From assembly GCA_017517965.1 (NCBI GenBank), contig JAFWXR010000037.1:57764-121763 (forward strand): DNA of 64,000 nucleotides. Reading direction: 5' to 3'. Below, one piece after another: positions 8,106-16,418 of this stretch (the stretch's first letter is position 1; every line of letters starts with the position of its first letter). Under the pieces are notes generated by a model. The model worked only from the letters and a program-made list of their open reading frames with translations. It was not told the DNA's origin and searched no databases. The DNA is from Clostridia bacterium (GTDB taxonomy: Bacteria; Bacillota; Clostridia; Oscillospirales; Feifaniaceae). The translations under genes were made by a program, and so were the position numbers.

Positions 8106-8855
8106 ATGTTATACACGGGTGATAATCCTATATTAAAAATAGTCTGTGTTGAACATATGCGCTGGAAAGGCGGCACGTTCAAGGTGGGACCTCGCAGATA
8201 TTCGGCATTGGCTTTCAGAATAAGCGGTAACGCAGTCATTCAAAGCAATGGGAAGGAATATATTATCAACACAAATGACGTGCTGTATCTTCCGCAGAAA
8301 ATGGAATATACGGCAGAGTATACCGATACCGAGATGTTGGTTATACACTTTATCACAGCGAATAACGACTCTGAATTAGAGGTATATTCACTTCAAAACG
8401 GTGAACAGCTTTATAAACTGTTCTTACAGGCCTACTTAACCTGGAATAACAAGGAATCAGGTTTCGCAGTTTATACAATGGCGTTGTTATATTCTATTTT
8501 AGGAACAATATTGGAAAAAGAAACCAAAATAAATTTACCGCCGTATTTTTTAAAAGCAGTATCTTACATAAATGCTCATTATAAAGAAAGTAATTTAAGC
8601 GTAGACGGTATTTGCACCGAGGTGGGCATCGGCACAACGGCATTTCGGAAACTGTTTAAAAAACACTATCAAAAGACGCCGGTGGAGTATATCACGGATT
8701 TACGGCTCGAGTACGCAAGAAATCTTATTTCGGGCGGTATGACGATAGAACGTGTCGCATATGAAAGCGGATTTAATGACCCCAAATATTTTGCAAGGGT
8801 TGTAAAAAAACACTTCAACTGCACTCCCCGGGATTTGAAAAATTACGGCAGATAA
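8106..8855 (+). CDS. AraC-family regulator
   Basis: The 249-residue protein has an N-terminal cupin-like sensor domain (about 20-105, with IINTNDVLYLPQ) and a C-terminal double helix-turn-helix (about 150-248: LSVDGICTEVGIGTTAFRKLFK and MTIERVAYESGFNDPKYFARVVKKHFNCTP). ATG 8106 is chosen because GAGGTGG stands 7 nt upstream; a GTG at 8097 lies inside that site. It probably activates the divergent GH20/permease operon in response to a sugar, which is the usual arrangement for this family. The ligand cannot be inferred. Confidence 0.87.
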   Translation: MLYTGDNPILKIVCVEHMRWKGGTFKVGPRRYSALAFRISGNAVIQSNGKEYIINTNDVLYLPQKMEYTAEYTDTEMLVIHFITANNDSELEVYSLQNGEQLYKLFLQAYLTWNNKESGFAVYTMALLYSILGTILEKETKINLPPYFLKAVSYINAHYKESNLSVDGICTEVGIGTTAFRKLFKKHYQKTPVEYITDLRLEYARNLISGGMTIERVAYESGFNDPKYFARVVKKHFNCTPRDLKNYGR

Positions 8856-8889
8856 ACGCTATCACGATTAAAAATGGCGGATGCCATAA

Positions 8890-8920
8890 TAAAAAACGAG
8901 GGGAATTTCCCTCGCTTTTT
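8890..8920. terminator. Bidirectional terminator
   Basis: AAAAAACGAGGG and CCCTCGCTTTTT arms separate the convergent AraC gene and the RNA-repair-like operon. Confidence 0.8.
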
Positions 8921-8929
8921 ATTATTATA

Positions 8930-9766
8930 TTAGTTTGGATTTAATGGAGAAATGTATTTGTCGTAATCATAAATGCAAACATCCCCCGAAAGCATTACTT
9001 TACCCACAATAACGTTTCCCTCACCAAAGCCTTCGATATCTTTGGGGAGCAACGATCTTGCAATTATAATTTTTAATTGACCGAAATCTGTCATAACGTT
9101 TGCCCAATAATAGTTGTTTAAATCCATACCGAGCATATTCAGCGAAAGTTTATTGCACGTTGTAATAGTGCCGCATATATCTACTAAATTGTCAAAACAA
9201 TGCTCTCTGTTTTGTCTTTCTTCTTTGGTTAAATGAGCAGAGTTATTAACAAGATAATCAGTGGCAATAACTAAACCGTCTTTCAACAAAAGTTTTTTTC
9301 CGTCCGCAGATGGAGTGATACTTTCTGCATATGCCGTGTCATTTTCGTAAATATTTACATCGACCGCAAAAGCGACTACCTGTGCTTCTATGACGTTATC
9401 TTTTTCAACAGTATCCAATACTTGCTCATTCACTAAACGAACGGCCACTAATCCGTTTCCGTCCGGACGGGTCACAAGATAACTTCCGTCACATTCGTCG
9501 ATGGCTGTTACAATTTTTAGTTTCCACACGTCTTCTGATGTATGATGCATTTTCATACTGCCAATTTGAACCGAATTATTATGCATAACACCTTCAACCA
9601 CAAGTTGAAGATCTTCTTCTTCATGGGGATAATAATTGAAGGTTACTTTTTCTTGATTTGGTTTGTTCACAATGCTTTTTGCCATTTTTGCAAAAGCTAT
9701 ACAGGAATTACCGTATAATTCATCATCCATCTCAAAAACAAATTTATCAAACAAATATCTATCCAT
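8930..9766 (-). CDS. Protein of unknown function, last gene of the Thg1/kinase operon
   Basis: I do not recognise this 278-residue acidic protein. It lacks membrane segments and signal peptide. Two beta-rich stretches (about 95-165 and 195-270) look like small barrels; the second has GTITTCN, WANVMTDFGQLKIII and GNVIVGKVMLSGDV, which resembles the strand pattern of an OB fold (inference). No KxDG ligase motif or other nucleotidyltransferase signature is seen. It follows the Thg1-like gene by 43 bp with its own GGAGA site. In context it could be an RNA-binding partner of the two upstream RNA enzymes, but this is a positional guess. Confidence 0.5.
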   Translation of the reverse strand: MDRYLFDKFVFEMDDELYGNSCIAFAKMAKSIVNKPNQEKVTFNYYPHEEEDLQLVVEGVMHNNSVQIGSMKMHHTSEDVWKLKIVTAIDECDGSYLVTRPDGNGLVAVRLVNEQVLDTVEKDNVIEAQVVAFAVDVNIYENDTAYAESITPSADGKKLLLKDGLVIATDYLVNNSAHLTKEERQNREHCFDNLVDICGTITTCNKLSLNMLGMDLNNYYWANVMTDFGQLKIIIARSLLPKDIEGFGEGNVIVGKVMLSGDVCIYDYDKYISPLNPN

Positions 9767-9809
9767 ATAATTATCTCCGTTTCCGTTTTTGTATAATAAG
9801 GGGATTTTG

Positions 9810-10565
9810 TTATTCTAAAAATGAAGAAATCATTTTTCCGTAGGCTTCGCCTACAGGCAGTTCCGTATCAATACGTAGTTTTCTGCGGACTGTCGTTTCT
9901 TCGGTTTTGGTTATCGGATTGAAGCCCGTTTTTTCAAAATCTGCCCAATAGACTCCGATTCCTCGTTTTTGCCAGGAGGGTAGTGTATCAAAGTTGATTC
10001 CTCTTGAAAAAAGCAGTTCGTTTTTATATGCAATACTTTTTCCATCCAGCTCGGCAGTTGCACGGTTTGCATCCAAGCCCTCTTTTCGCAACAACCAATA
10101 GCAATGTGCATTCAAGGCGTTTCTGTGAGCATCTTCCTGTCGCCAAAGAAAATAATCCTGCACTTTTTCAAGACTCGGTAACGGTACGATTCTGCAATCA
10201 AGTGCAGCCACCTGCCCCAATTGCTTAGAAAAGGTTGCACTTGCTATACCGGCTAAAATGGAATTGAATTTTCTCACCTTTCGTCCAAACGTGTTTTCTT
10301 CCTTGTGGAAGAGCAGAGATATCTCGTCACTTTCGGTAAATCCGTATACTACACGAAAACCGCAATCCATCAAAGCCTTAACGGTATTTATCATCATATC
10401 CCGAAAACGCTCGTCAAAAGGCGCTTCAAAATCACAGATTTCTTTCGTGAGTCTTGAAAAATTACGCCCGTCCAGCCTTGCAACCATAAACGTATCGGGC
10501 AAAATTGATTGGTCAATCGATTGCTCGTATGTACGCATTTTTTTATCTAAATCGTCAAAATTCAT
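9810..10565 (-). CDS. Thg1-like 3'-5' RNA polymerase (tRNA-His guanylyltransferase family)
   Basis: This 251-residue protein carries the Thg1 fingerprint: ARLDGRNFSRLT (D32, G33), then YGFTESDEISLLF (S79, D80, E81), with D32 and D80 matching the two metal-binding Asp residues, and an HRNALN block near residue 145. Family members add nucleotides to the 5' end of RNA in the reverse direction. Bacterial Thg1-like proteins repair 5'-truncated tRNAs instead of adding G-1. It starts 1 nt after the stop of a polynucleotide-kinase-like gene, so the two are coupled. Together they suggest 5'-end RNA repair: phosphorylate, then rebuild. The length matches bacterial family members. Confidence 0.88.
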   Translation of the reverse strand: MNFDDLDKKMRTYEQSIDQSILPDTFMVARLDGRNFSRLTKEICDFEAPFDERFRDMMINTVKALMDCGFRVVYGFTESDEISLLFHKEENTFGRKVRKFNSILAGIASATFSKQLGQVAALDCRIVPLPSLEKVQDYFLWRQEDAHRNALNAHCYWLLRKEGLDANRATAELDGKSIAYKNELLFSRGINFDTLPSWQKRGIGVYWADFEKTGFNPITKTEETTVRRKLRIDTELPVGEAYGKMISSFLE

Positions 10566-10566
10566 A

Positions 10567-11013
10567 TTATTCTCTCCATTCTGAAACGGTCATCGTTTTT
10601 CCGTCGTTTTTTACAAAGTACAATTCATCAAACCCTTCGTCGAAAGAGGGCATTTGCAGTCTGTTTGAGGTTGCTGCAATGGCGTTAGACGGTATTTTTT
10701 CTTGTCCTTGTCGCAGATTGTTGCGCTCAATACACTCTTTTAGTTTTGACTCCATAAAATAACCGATGATTTTATATCCTGTTGCTTTTGCCAATGGTAT
10801 ATACCGACTTCTGTCGTACTTAGTGGGATTTGTGTTGTCAATAGCAAAGCTTTTTCCTTGCTTTATACATTCTTCAATCAAAAGACTTTCCTGATGCCTT
10901 GTTTTCAGGGTGTCGAGATTGACACGCACAAAATCTTTTGCCAGAAATTTATGGTAAAACGTGCTTTTTCCGCTACCCTGAATTCCCATCATAATAACTA
11001 AAGTTTTTTCCAC
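10567..11013 (-). CDS. P-loop nucleic-acid kinase (PNKP/AAA_33-like)
   Basis: This 148-residue protein has a P-loop GIQGSGKST at 10-18, the VNLDTLKTR substrate block, and the IDNTNPTKYDRSRY lid block typical of 5'-polynucleotide kinase domains of the PNKP and T4 Pnk type. It would phosphorylate a 5'-OH RNA or DNA end. GTG 11013 is selected because GGAGG is 8 nt upstream; GTG 11022 and TTG 11019 fall in or too near that site. It is the first gene of a three-gene operon with the Thg1-like polymerase. There is no phosphatase domain, so 2',3'-cyclic ends would need another enzyme. Small-molecule kinases share the fold. Confidence 0.75.
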   Translation of the reverse strand: MEKTLVIMMGIQGSGKSTFYHKFLAKDFVRVNLDTLKTRHQESLLIEECIKQGKSFAIDNTNPTKYDRSRYIPLAKATGYKIIGYFMESKLKECIERNNLRQGQEKIPSNAIAATSNRLQMPSFDEGFDELYFVKNDGKTMTVSEWRE

Positions 11014-11135
11014 AGACAACACCTCCGTATCTCTGATTTAATAATATCAAACGTAGTGTCCTATAAAACGGACTCTTTAAAGGCATTATATTATACTCTT
11101 GCCAAAAAGTAAATCGGGACAAACGGTATCGCAAT

Positions 11136-11166
11136 AAAAAACGAGGGGAAGCCCCCTCGTTTTTTG
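11136..11166. terminator. Terminator between TSUP permease and kinase operon
   Basis: AAAAAACGAGGGG paired with CCCCTCGTTTTTT directly follows the permease stop codon on the minus strand. Confidence 0.8.
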
Positions 11167-11946
11167 TTATTTTATTAAATATTCAAAACCGATTATGATG
11201 ATGCCCAATACTACCAGTACGACACCAACAGCTCTGTTAAGCGTTTCGGGCTTTGCTTTGTTTGCAAATACTGCCGCAATCCGTGCCCATATGAAAGTAA
11301 ACAGAATACACAGTGCCATAATCAGAAGATTGGGACTGTCGCCAAATGAAAAGTGGGAAACAGAGCCTGTCAGCGCAGTAAAGGTCATAATAAACACGCT
11401 GGTACCAACCGCGGTCTTAAGTTCATAGCCGAGCACGGACGTGAGAATGAGCAACATCATCATTCCTCCGCCTGCACCGACAAAGCCACAGATAAAGCCG
11501 ATAAGGATACCGCAAAGAAGTGAGCCTGTCAGCTTTCGTTTTTTACTGACGGCCTCCATTTGCTGCTTTGTGGTCATAACGGGCTTTGCAATAAACTTTA
11601 TGCCGAGAATCAGCGTCATAAAGGTACTGAAGCCGCCCATTGTCTGTGCCGGAACAATACTGGAAACATAGCTGCCGACCACAGTAAACATAAGAACCAT
11701 TGCCATCATAAGCAGTCCGTTTTTTATGTCTAAGTTTTTGTTTCTTCCGTAGGTGAAGGCAGAAACTGCACTTGCCAGTACGTCAGAGGCAAGGGCAATG
11801 CCTACTGCGGTATAGGGCTCGATTCCGAGAAAGGTTATCAGAATAGGGCTTATAACGGCGGCGGCACTCATACCTGCAAAGCCGGTTCCGAGACCTGCAC
11901 CCATACCTGCAAAAAAAGTTACAAGTAAAACAATCCAAATGTTCAA
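11167..11946 (-). CDS. TSUP-family permease (TauE/SafE)
   Basis: The 259-residue membrane protein has about eight helices in two repeats, each with the family's glycine-rich stretch: GAGLGTGFAGMSAA near residue 16 and CGFVGAGGGMMMLLILT near 155. TSUP members export or import sulfite, sulfonates or related organosulfur anions. Translation begins at TTG 11946 behind GAGGTG. It is a single-gene unit, with a terminator directly downstream. The substrate cannot be assigned from sequence. Confidence 0.85.
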   Translation of the reverse strand: MNIWIVLLVTFFAGMGAGLGTGFAGMSAAAVISPILITFLGIEPYTAVGIALASDVLASAVSAFTYGRNKNLDIKNGLLMMAMVLMFTVVGSYVSSIVPAQTMGGFSTFMTLILGIKFIAKPVMTTKQQMEAVSKKRKLTGSLLCGILIGFICGFVGAGGGMMMLLILTSVLGYELKTAVGTSVFIMTFTALTGSVSHFSFGDSPNLLIMALCILFTFIWARIAAVFANKAKPETLNRAVGVVLVVLGIIIIGFEYLIK

Positions 11947-12063
11947 AAAAATTCACCTCGAATCAGAGTATAGCACAAACGGCAGAGAAAGTAAATTTAC
12001 GTGTATAATATTCTTGCGTTTACAGATACTAACAGCGTAATTTGTAAATTAAGGAGAATTTAT

Positions 12064-12126
12064 ATATGAAAGCAACGGGAATTGTGAGAAGGATTGATGC
12101 TCGCGGTATAATAACACAAAAGTCTT
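12064..12126 (+). pseudogene. Truncated spoVT start (20 codons), left edge of the island
   Basis: AAGGAGAATTTATAT and an ATG open a frame reading MKATGIVRRID, identical for 11 residues to the intact SpoVT at 24125, then diverging (ARGIITQKS) to a TGA. The DNA-swap hairpin core (DLGRVVIPKE) is lost. It is a decayed or recombined copy of the spoVT 5' end, 12 kb from the intact gene in the same orientation. It could be a tiny surviving gene because its ribosome-binding site is intact, but nothing supports a function. Confidence 0.7.
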
Positions 12127-12160
12127 GAAAGCCGCACAAACACTGGTTTTTTCGCTGATT
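12113..12160 (+). repeat. Boundary repeat, copy A
   Basis: A stretch beginning CACAAAAGTCTTGAAAGCCG and continuing CACAAACACTGG follows the truncated spoVT start. It shares about three quarters of its bases with copies at 23931-23973 and 24048-24094, which precede intact spoVT. Confidence 0.5.
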
Positions 12161-12241
12161 TTGTCCGAAATTTTTCGAGAAAACAGGCGGCTTTAGGCTT
12201 TTTAGTTTCTTGAAAAACGGGGTGTTGAAATACATAATAAG

Positions 12242-12276
12242 AAGCTGGATGAGTGAGCTTGCTTGTCCGGCTTTTT
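12242..12276 (+). terminator. Terminator-like hairpin before the defence genes
   Basis: AAGCTGGA pairs with TCCGGCTT (one G-T pair) and is followed by TTTGTTTT. The loop is 16 nt, so strength is uncertain. Confidence 0.4.
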
Positions 12277-12335
12277 GTTTTACTGGATAATTTCCGATAT
12301 CGGCAATAAACTGATTATAATCGAATCAAACTGCG

Positions 12336-12364
12336 TTGACATTTTGCCGATAATGTGATATACT
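12336..12364 (+). promoter_or_regulatory. Promoter of the Fic/Hachiman gene cluster
   Basis: TTGACA (12336-12341), 17 nt, TATACT (12359-12364), then GGAGGTGAG before ATG 12392. It is the only near-consensus promoter seen ahead of the seven same-strand genes. Confidence 0.75.
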
Positions 12365-12391
12365 AATAACAGAAAATTCGGAGGTGAGAAT

Positions 12392-13282
12392 ATGAATTAT
12401 TTATCCGTCAAAGAGATCGCATTGCTTTGGAATACATCTGAACGTAGTGTTCGCAATTATTGTGCTGCAGGACGTGTTCCCGGAGCTTTCCTTACTGGTA
12501 AGACTTGGAACATTCCCGAAAATGCAGAAAAACCAGAGAGAAGTAACAAAAGTAAACCTGCACCACAGACCTTGCTAGATATTCTGAAGGAGGAAAAGCG
12601 CGGTCAGGTACACGGCGGAATTTATCATAAAATCCAAATTGAACTAACCTATAACTCCAACCATATTGAAGGTAGCCGCCTCACTCACGATCAAACCCGG
12701 TATATATTTGAAACCAATACTATTGGTATAACGGAGGAAGGGGTTCGGGTTGACGATATTATTGAAACATCCACTCACTTCCGTTGTATCGATGAAATTA
12801 TTGAAAATGCAAAATCGCAGCTCAGTGAAAAATTCATTAAACATTTACATTTTATTCTAAAGACCGGTACAAGCGATGCTAAAAAAGACTGGTTTGCCGT
12901 TGGCGATTATAAAAAGTTACCGAATGAAGTTGGCGGCAGAGAAACAACCTTGCCTGAAGATGTTTCGGCTGAAATAAAAAAACTCCTTGCTGAATATAAC
13001 GGCAAAGAAAATGTGACCATTGAAGATATCATAGAATTTCATGTGCGGTTTGAACGCATCCATCCATTTCAAGATGGTAATGGCCGTATTGGTAGACTTA
13101 TTATGTTCAAAGAATGTCTTAAGCATAATATAGTTCCATTTATTATTGAGGATAAAATCAAAATGTTCTATTATCGCGGTCTGAAAGAGTGGAATCAGGA
13201 AAAGGGATATCTTACGGATACATGCCTATCTGCACAGGATACTTTTAAAAGGTATTTAGATTATTTTAGAATACATTATTAG
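12392..13282 (+). CDS. Fic-domain AMPylase-type protein with N-terminal HTH
   Basis: The 296-residue protein has three parts. Residues 4-45 form an excisionase/MerR-like helix-turn-helix (SVKEIALLWNTSERSVRNYCAAGRVP). An inhibitory helix carries SNHIEG at 89-94, matching the (S/T)xxxE(G/N) motif. The Fic core is HPFQDGNGRIGR at 224-235, complete with catalytic His. Fic enzymes transfer AMP, or another nucleotide moiety, to a target hydroxyl; the intact inhibitory motif implies it is held off until triggered. The HTH may allow autoregulation. It is the first gene of the AT-rich defence cluster, and the small Cys protein follows 10 bp later. Confidence 0.9.
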   Translation: MNYLSVKEIALLWNTSERSVRNYCAAGRVPGAFLTGKTWNIPENAEKPERSNKSKPAPQTLLDILKEEKRGQVHGGIYHKIQIELTYNSNHIEGSRLTHDQTRYIFETNTIGITEEGVRVDDIIETSTHFRCIDEIIENAKSQLSEKFIKHLHFILKTGTSDAKKDWFAVGDYKKLPNEVGGRETTLPEDVSAEIKKLLAEYNGKENVTIEDIIEFHVRFERIHPFQDGNGRIGRLIMFKECLKHNIVPFIIEDKIKMFYYRGLKEWNQEKGYLTDTCLSAQDTFKRYLDYFRIHY

Positions 13283-13292
13283 GAGAAAACGA

Positions 13293-13433
13293 ATGAAGGT
13301 TATAATTGATTGGATTAGAAATAAATTTTTGTGTATTAAATACGGCAAAAAAGATTGTCGCGAATGCAAGTACTACTATGACGATGGTGATTGGTGGGGA
13401 TGTAATCTAAATCAAAAAAACTATAGAAAGTAA
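13293..13433 (+). CDS. Small Cys-rich protein, 46 aa
   Basis: ATG 13293 has an ideal AGGAGA site 7 nt upstream, inside the end of the fic gene, so this short frame is probably real. The peptide has four Cys (CIKYGKKDCRECKYY, then WWGC) arranged like a compact zinc-binding knuckle, plus many Lys, Tyr and Asp. No membrane segment is seen. It sits between the Fic gene and the HEPN gene. It could be an antitoxin-like partner, a metal-binding accessory or a phage-sensing peptide; nothing in the sequence decides this. Confidence 0.55.
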   Translation: MKVIIDWIRNKFLCIKYGKKDCRECKYYYDDGDWWGCNLNQKNYRK

Positions 13434-13528
13434 CATTTTAACTATAAATAATTTGATGTGCGAAAAGTTCTATATGTCATTTAATCGTTGTTAGACACAA
13501 GAACAAAATGTCAAGATGGAGAAAGCAA

Positions 13529-14722
13529 ATGGAAATTCAATATATTTTTATAAAAAAGACTGAATCAGTACCCGATGTAAGAGATAGCAATAAGTTTTTT
13601 CAGAATATGTTCAAAATAGTATTTGAAGCAGTTACCTTTGATACTTTTCAAGTTACTATCAACGGGTCATCGCATAAAGTCACATATAGAAGCAGTATAT
13701 CAAACAACGATGTAATGTATTTGACTATATCTTTTGATAATAGTCCTTATTTTAGCGCAAAGTTATTATCACAGGTTAATGATTGGTTAATATCAGGAAA
13801 ACATCGAAAGGACTTTTATATTATTAATTCTTACGACGAGCCCTCCGAATATTTTTGTGAAAAACTGGCCTCTCGTTTTGGCAAATTCGAGCGACTAATG
13901 CGATCGTTTATTTACATATCCCTAACTAAAAGTTTAGGTTTTAATTGGTTCGAAAGTACTTTTACTGATGAGATACAAACTGACATTAAAAATAAAGGGA
14001 ATATTGGAAAAGCTGATTTAATCGAACGTGGATTGTATGAAATGACATTCGCACAGTTATACGATTATTTGTTTAAGGCTTTTTCATATTGTTCAGCGGA
14101 AACCGTTGTTTACGAACAATTGTTAAATAAAAACTTAGATGATATGGGAAAAGACGAAATTATTTCTATTCTCTCTACCTGTAAGAAAGAAAGTTTGTGG
14201 AATAGATTTTTTTCAGAAACACAATTCAATTTAGAAGAGCCTCTCCGCCAAATGAGAGAATACCGAAATAAGGTTGCTCATAATAAGTTTATAAAATATA
14301 CAGAATATAATGACTGTAAACGAAAACTGATAAAAATCAATTCAATACTTGAAGATGCAATTAAGCAAATAAATTCGGACATATATACTGAAAAGCATTT
14401 TACGGATTCGTTAATGTCGTTTGCTGCCTTGTTTGCAGGATTATTAAAAAATAATTATGATGTAGTTGCAGTTGCACAAAAGAATTTTAATGCATTAGGG
14501 AAAACACTTATTAAAGTGTTGGAACCATATGCAAGTATTTCTAAAATGAATACATTTTACAAATTTGGAGCAATTCTTTCTGATATCCAAAAAATTAGTG
14601 CAGCTTTAGATTCAAAAGGAAAATCAACAGAAGAACTTCCTGATTTTTATGAAACCACCCAATCAAACGATGAGGAAAATATTGAAGCATCCTTAGATGA
14701 TGCTAGTTTACCTACCAAGTAG
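13529..14722 (+). CDS. HEPN-domain protein (putative RNase), 397 aa
   Basis: The mostly helical protein carries RNKVAH (R246 to H251), the R-x4-H catalytic motif of HEPN ribonucleases, in the context REYRNKVAHNKF that is typical of Swt1/MAE_28990-like HEPN domains. A second helical block (GKFERLMRSFIYISLTK, about 115-135) resembles another HEPN-like helix. The C-terminus (about 350-397) is acidic and disordered-looking. ATG 13529 is preferred over 13508 because GGAG lies 7 nt before it. Position just upstream of Hachiman suggests an RNA-cleaving effector or accessory. Codon use is AT-rich, like the rest of the island. Confidence 0.65.
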   Translation: MEIQYIFIKKTESVPDVRDSNKFFQNMFKIVFEAVTFDTFQVTINGSSHKVTYRSSISNNDVMYLTISFDNSPYFSAKLLSQVNDWLISGKHRKDFYIINSYDEPSEYFCEKLASRFGKFERLMRSFIYISLTKSLGFNWFESTFTDEIQTDIKNKGNIGKADLIERGLYEMTFAQLYDYLFKAFSYCSAETVVYEQLLNKNLDDMGKDEIISILSTCKKESLWNRFFSETQFNLEEPLRQMREYRNKVAHNKFIKYTEYNDCKRKLIKINSILEDAIKQINSDIYTEKHFTDSLMSFAALFAGLLKNNYDVVAVAQKNFNALGKTLIKVLEPYASISKMNTFYKFGAILSDIQKISAALDSKGKSTEELPDFYETTQSNDEENIEASLDDASLPTK

Positions 14723-14775
14723 GTTTGGATCAAACGCTATAGTTGTTCTTGTGACTTTTATGGGGAATATGCTAA

Positions 14776-15588
14776 ATGAGGAAAACGAATAAATCTATAT
14801 TACACGAGTGTAAAAGCACTTTAAATTTAATAGTAAAATTCAAAAAACTCGAATCGTTCTTATATGATTTTAATTTTTTGATTTTGGGTCGTGACAACAT
14901 TGTTTGTAAGAACTATGTTTTTTCTCTGCAAACAATTTTAAATTCATCTCAGGCGACATTAGGAAATATCATTGAGTGTTGTAAGTGTTTTTGCCTTGCA
15001 GATGCCTATACGTTACTGCGTAAATATAGAGATGATTTATTTTTTTGTTTATACCTTGTGAATTATGATGTGAATATTAAAAGCGGAATAACTCAAAGTA
15101 CAAACAAGATGGAGACTAATATTGAGCGATGGTGTGAAAATGACCTGAGCAATTTGAATATAAGCGAAGTGCTTGCCACGATTGCTTCTTCGGATAATTT
15201 AAAGGGTGCTGTTCGCAAATATGGGTTACAAAAAAGTTTCGAGAAAATTGGTAAGGTTTTAAACAATTATACGCACGGTAACGGCTATTCGTTTTATAAC
15301 AGCAGTGCAGGTTCGTTAGATGAGAATGATATAGAAAAACAAATAAATGAGGTTATATCAACTGCACGATACATTACAGCAACATTTTTGTTTCTTTTGG
15401 TCTTGTGCTCTCCGCAGTACATAATGTCAACAGATTATATTGATTACCTTGAGTTTGGTCAGACTCCTCCAGATGGCTCGCAGTATTGGGTGGCACCATT
15501 TATTGTGGAATTTCTGAAAAGCAATATAGAGATGATAGATAAAAATTGCTATGAATACTTAAAAGAGAACACTTGTATGACCTTGTAA
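14776..15588 (+). CDS. Unknown helical protein next to HamA
   Basis: I do not recognise this 270-residue protein. It is largely helical, with one hydrophobic segment (about 196-211, TARYITATFLFLLVLC) and a conserved-looking NNYTHGNGYSFYN block near 165 that could be a degenerate HEPN N/H motif (inference). N-terminal Cys residues cluster at about 65-75 (CCKCFC). It lies 53 bp after the HEPN gene and ends 23 bp before the HamA start, so it belongs to the same transcript. A structural or regulatory role with the HEPN protein or with Hachiman is possible. Confidence 0.5.
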   Translation: MRKTNKSILHECKSTLNLIVKFKKLESFLYDFNFLILGRDNIVCKNYVFSLQTILNSSQATLGNIIECCKCFCLADAYTLLRKYRDDLFFCLYLVNYDVNIKSGITQSTNKMETNIERWCENDLSNLNISEVLATIASSDNLKGAVRKYGLQKSFEKIGKVLNNYTHGNGYSFYNSSAGSLDENDIEKQINEVISTARYITATFLFLLVLCSPQYIMSTDYIDYLEFGQTPPDGSQYWVAPFIVEFLKSNIEMIDKNCYEYLKENTCMTL

Positions 15589-15611
15589 CAAGGTCTCGAA
15601 AGGATGCTTAT

Positions 15612-16418
15612 ATGGAAAGGCCTAGATATATAGATTGGATTATCGAAGAAAAAGGTATCACAATTAAAGATGGAATTCCGATAAATTGTTATAGGATCGA
15701 CTATAAAGAGGACGACACGATTCTGGATGATTGGGCATTACATATTAGACGCAATTATATTGAAGATGAGGATTTGCTGTTAGATTCCGAGATTAACGGG
15801 ATGACTGTAGAGCAGTATCTTCATAACTATGTAATTCCACAAAGAAGTGAAAAATTAGGTCCTACCGTTCGATCTGGTGATATCACAGAAATATTAGTCT
15901 CTGATTTGTTGGAGTTTATTTTTGGCTATTCTGTTCCTAGATATAAACAGAAAAATCGTTCTGGAAAGAACAACTCGGAACATGGTACTGATGTTATTGC
16001 ATACAAATACTTTAACGGATGTGATAGTCCAAGTGAAAAGGATGAGCTTGTAGCTACAGAAGTAAAAGCAGACTTAACAAGTACTGGTTATGATCCACTA
16101 GAAAATGCAATCAAGGAATCTAAAAAGGACGAACAGAGACTTGCTAGAACTATAGACTATTGTCGTAAACGACTAAAAGAAATTGGCAGCATAGAACAGT
16201 CTGGCGAAGTAGCTAGATTTTTGCTAAAGCCTGATAACAATTACAAGCTTACATATGCTGCTGCAGGTATCAGTAGTTGTAAAACAGTCGACCAAGAAAT
16301 AGAATTGAGTGCAACAGGAGAAGAATTACAAATTAGTAGCAAACAAAAGATATTTTTCATTCACGGTAAAACTCTAATGAATCTTGCTCATAAAATTTAC
16401 GAGAGGTGCAAAAAATGA
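15612..16418 (+). CDS. hamA: HamA, Hachiman anti-phage nuclease subunit (DUF1837)
   Basis: The 268-residue protein matches the Hachiman effector HamA. Its PD-(D/E)xK-type nuclease core is visible as E93 (GDITEILVSDLL), D127 (EHGTDVIAY) and E150/K152 (ATEVKAD). In the characterised system HamA is held inactive by the helicase HamB; on infection HamB releases it and it degrades DNA, killing or arresting the cell. ATG 15612 is preferred over 15573, because AAAGGA lies 8 nt before it and the longer start overlaps the preceding gene. The stop codon overlaps the HamB start in ATGA. Confidence 0.85.
   Translation: MERPRYIDWIIEEKGITIKDGIPINCYRIDYKEDDTILDDWALHIRRNYIEDEDLLLDSEINGMTVEQYLHNYVIPQRSEKLGPTVRSGDITEILVSDLLEFIFGYSVPRYKQKNRSGKNNSEHGTDVIAYKYFNGCDSPSEKDELVATEVKADLTSTGYDPLENAIKESKKDEQRLARTIDYCRKRLKEIGSIEQSGEVARFLLKPDNNYKLTYAAAGISSCKTVDQEIELSATGEELQISSKQKIFFIHGKTLMNLAHKIYERCKK

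Noticed and set aside
7982..8239. 85-codon minus-strand frame between GH20 and AraC genes
   Set aside because: It covers the divergent promoter region and the start of the AraC gene on the opposite strand.
8930..9766. RNA ligase as third member of the RNA-repair operon
   Set aside because: No KxDG nucleotidyl-transfer motif or other ligase signature is present.
12029..12235. 68-codon minus-strand frame at the left island edge
   Set aside because: It is antisense to the spoVT remnant and repeat A, with no ribosome-binding site.
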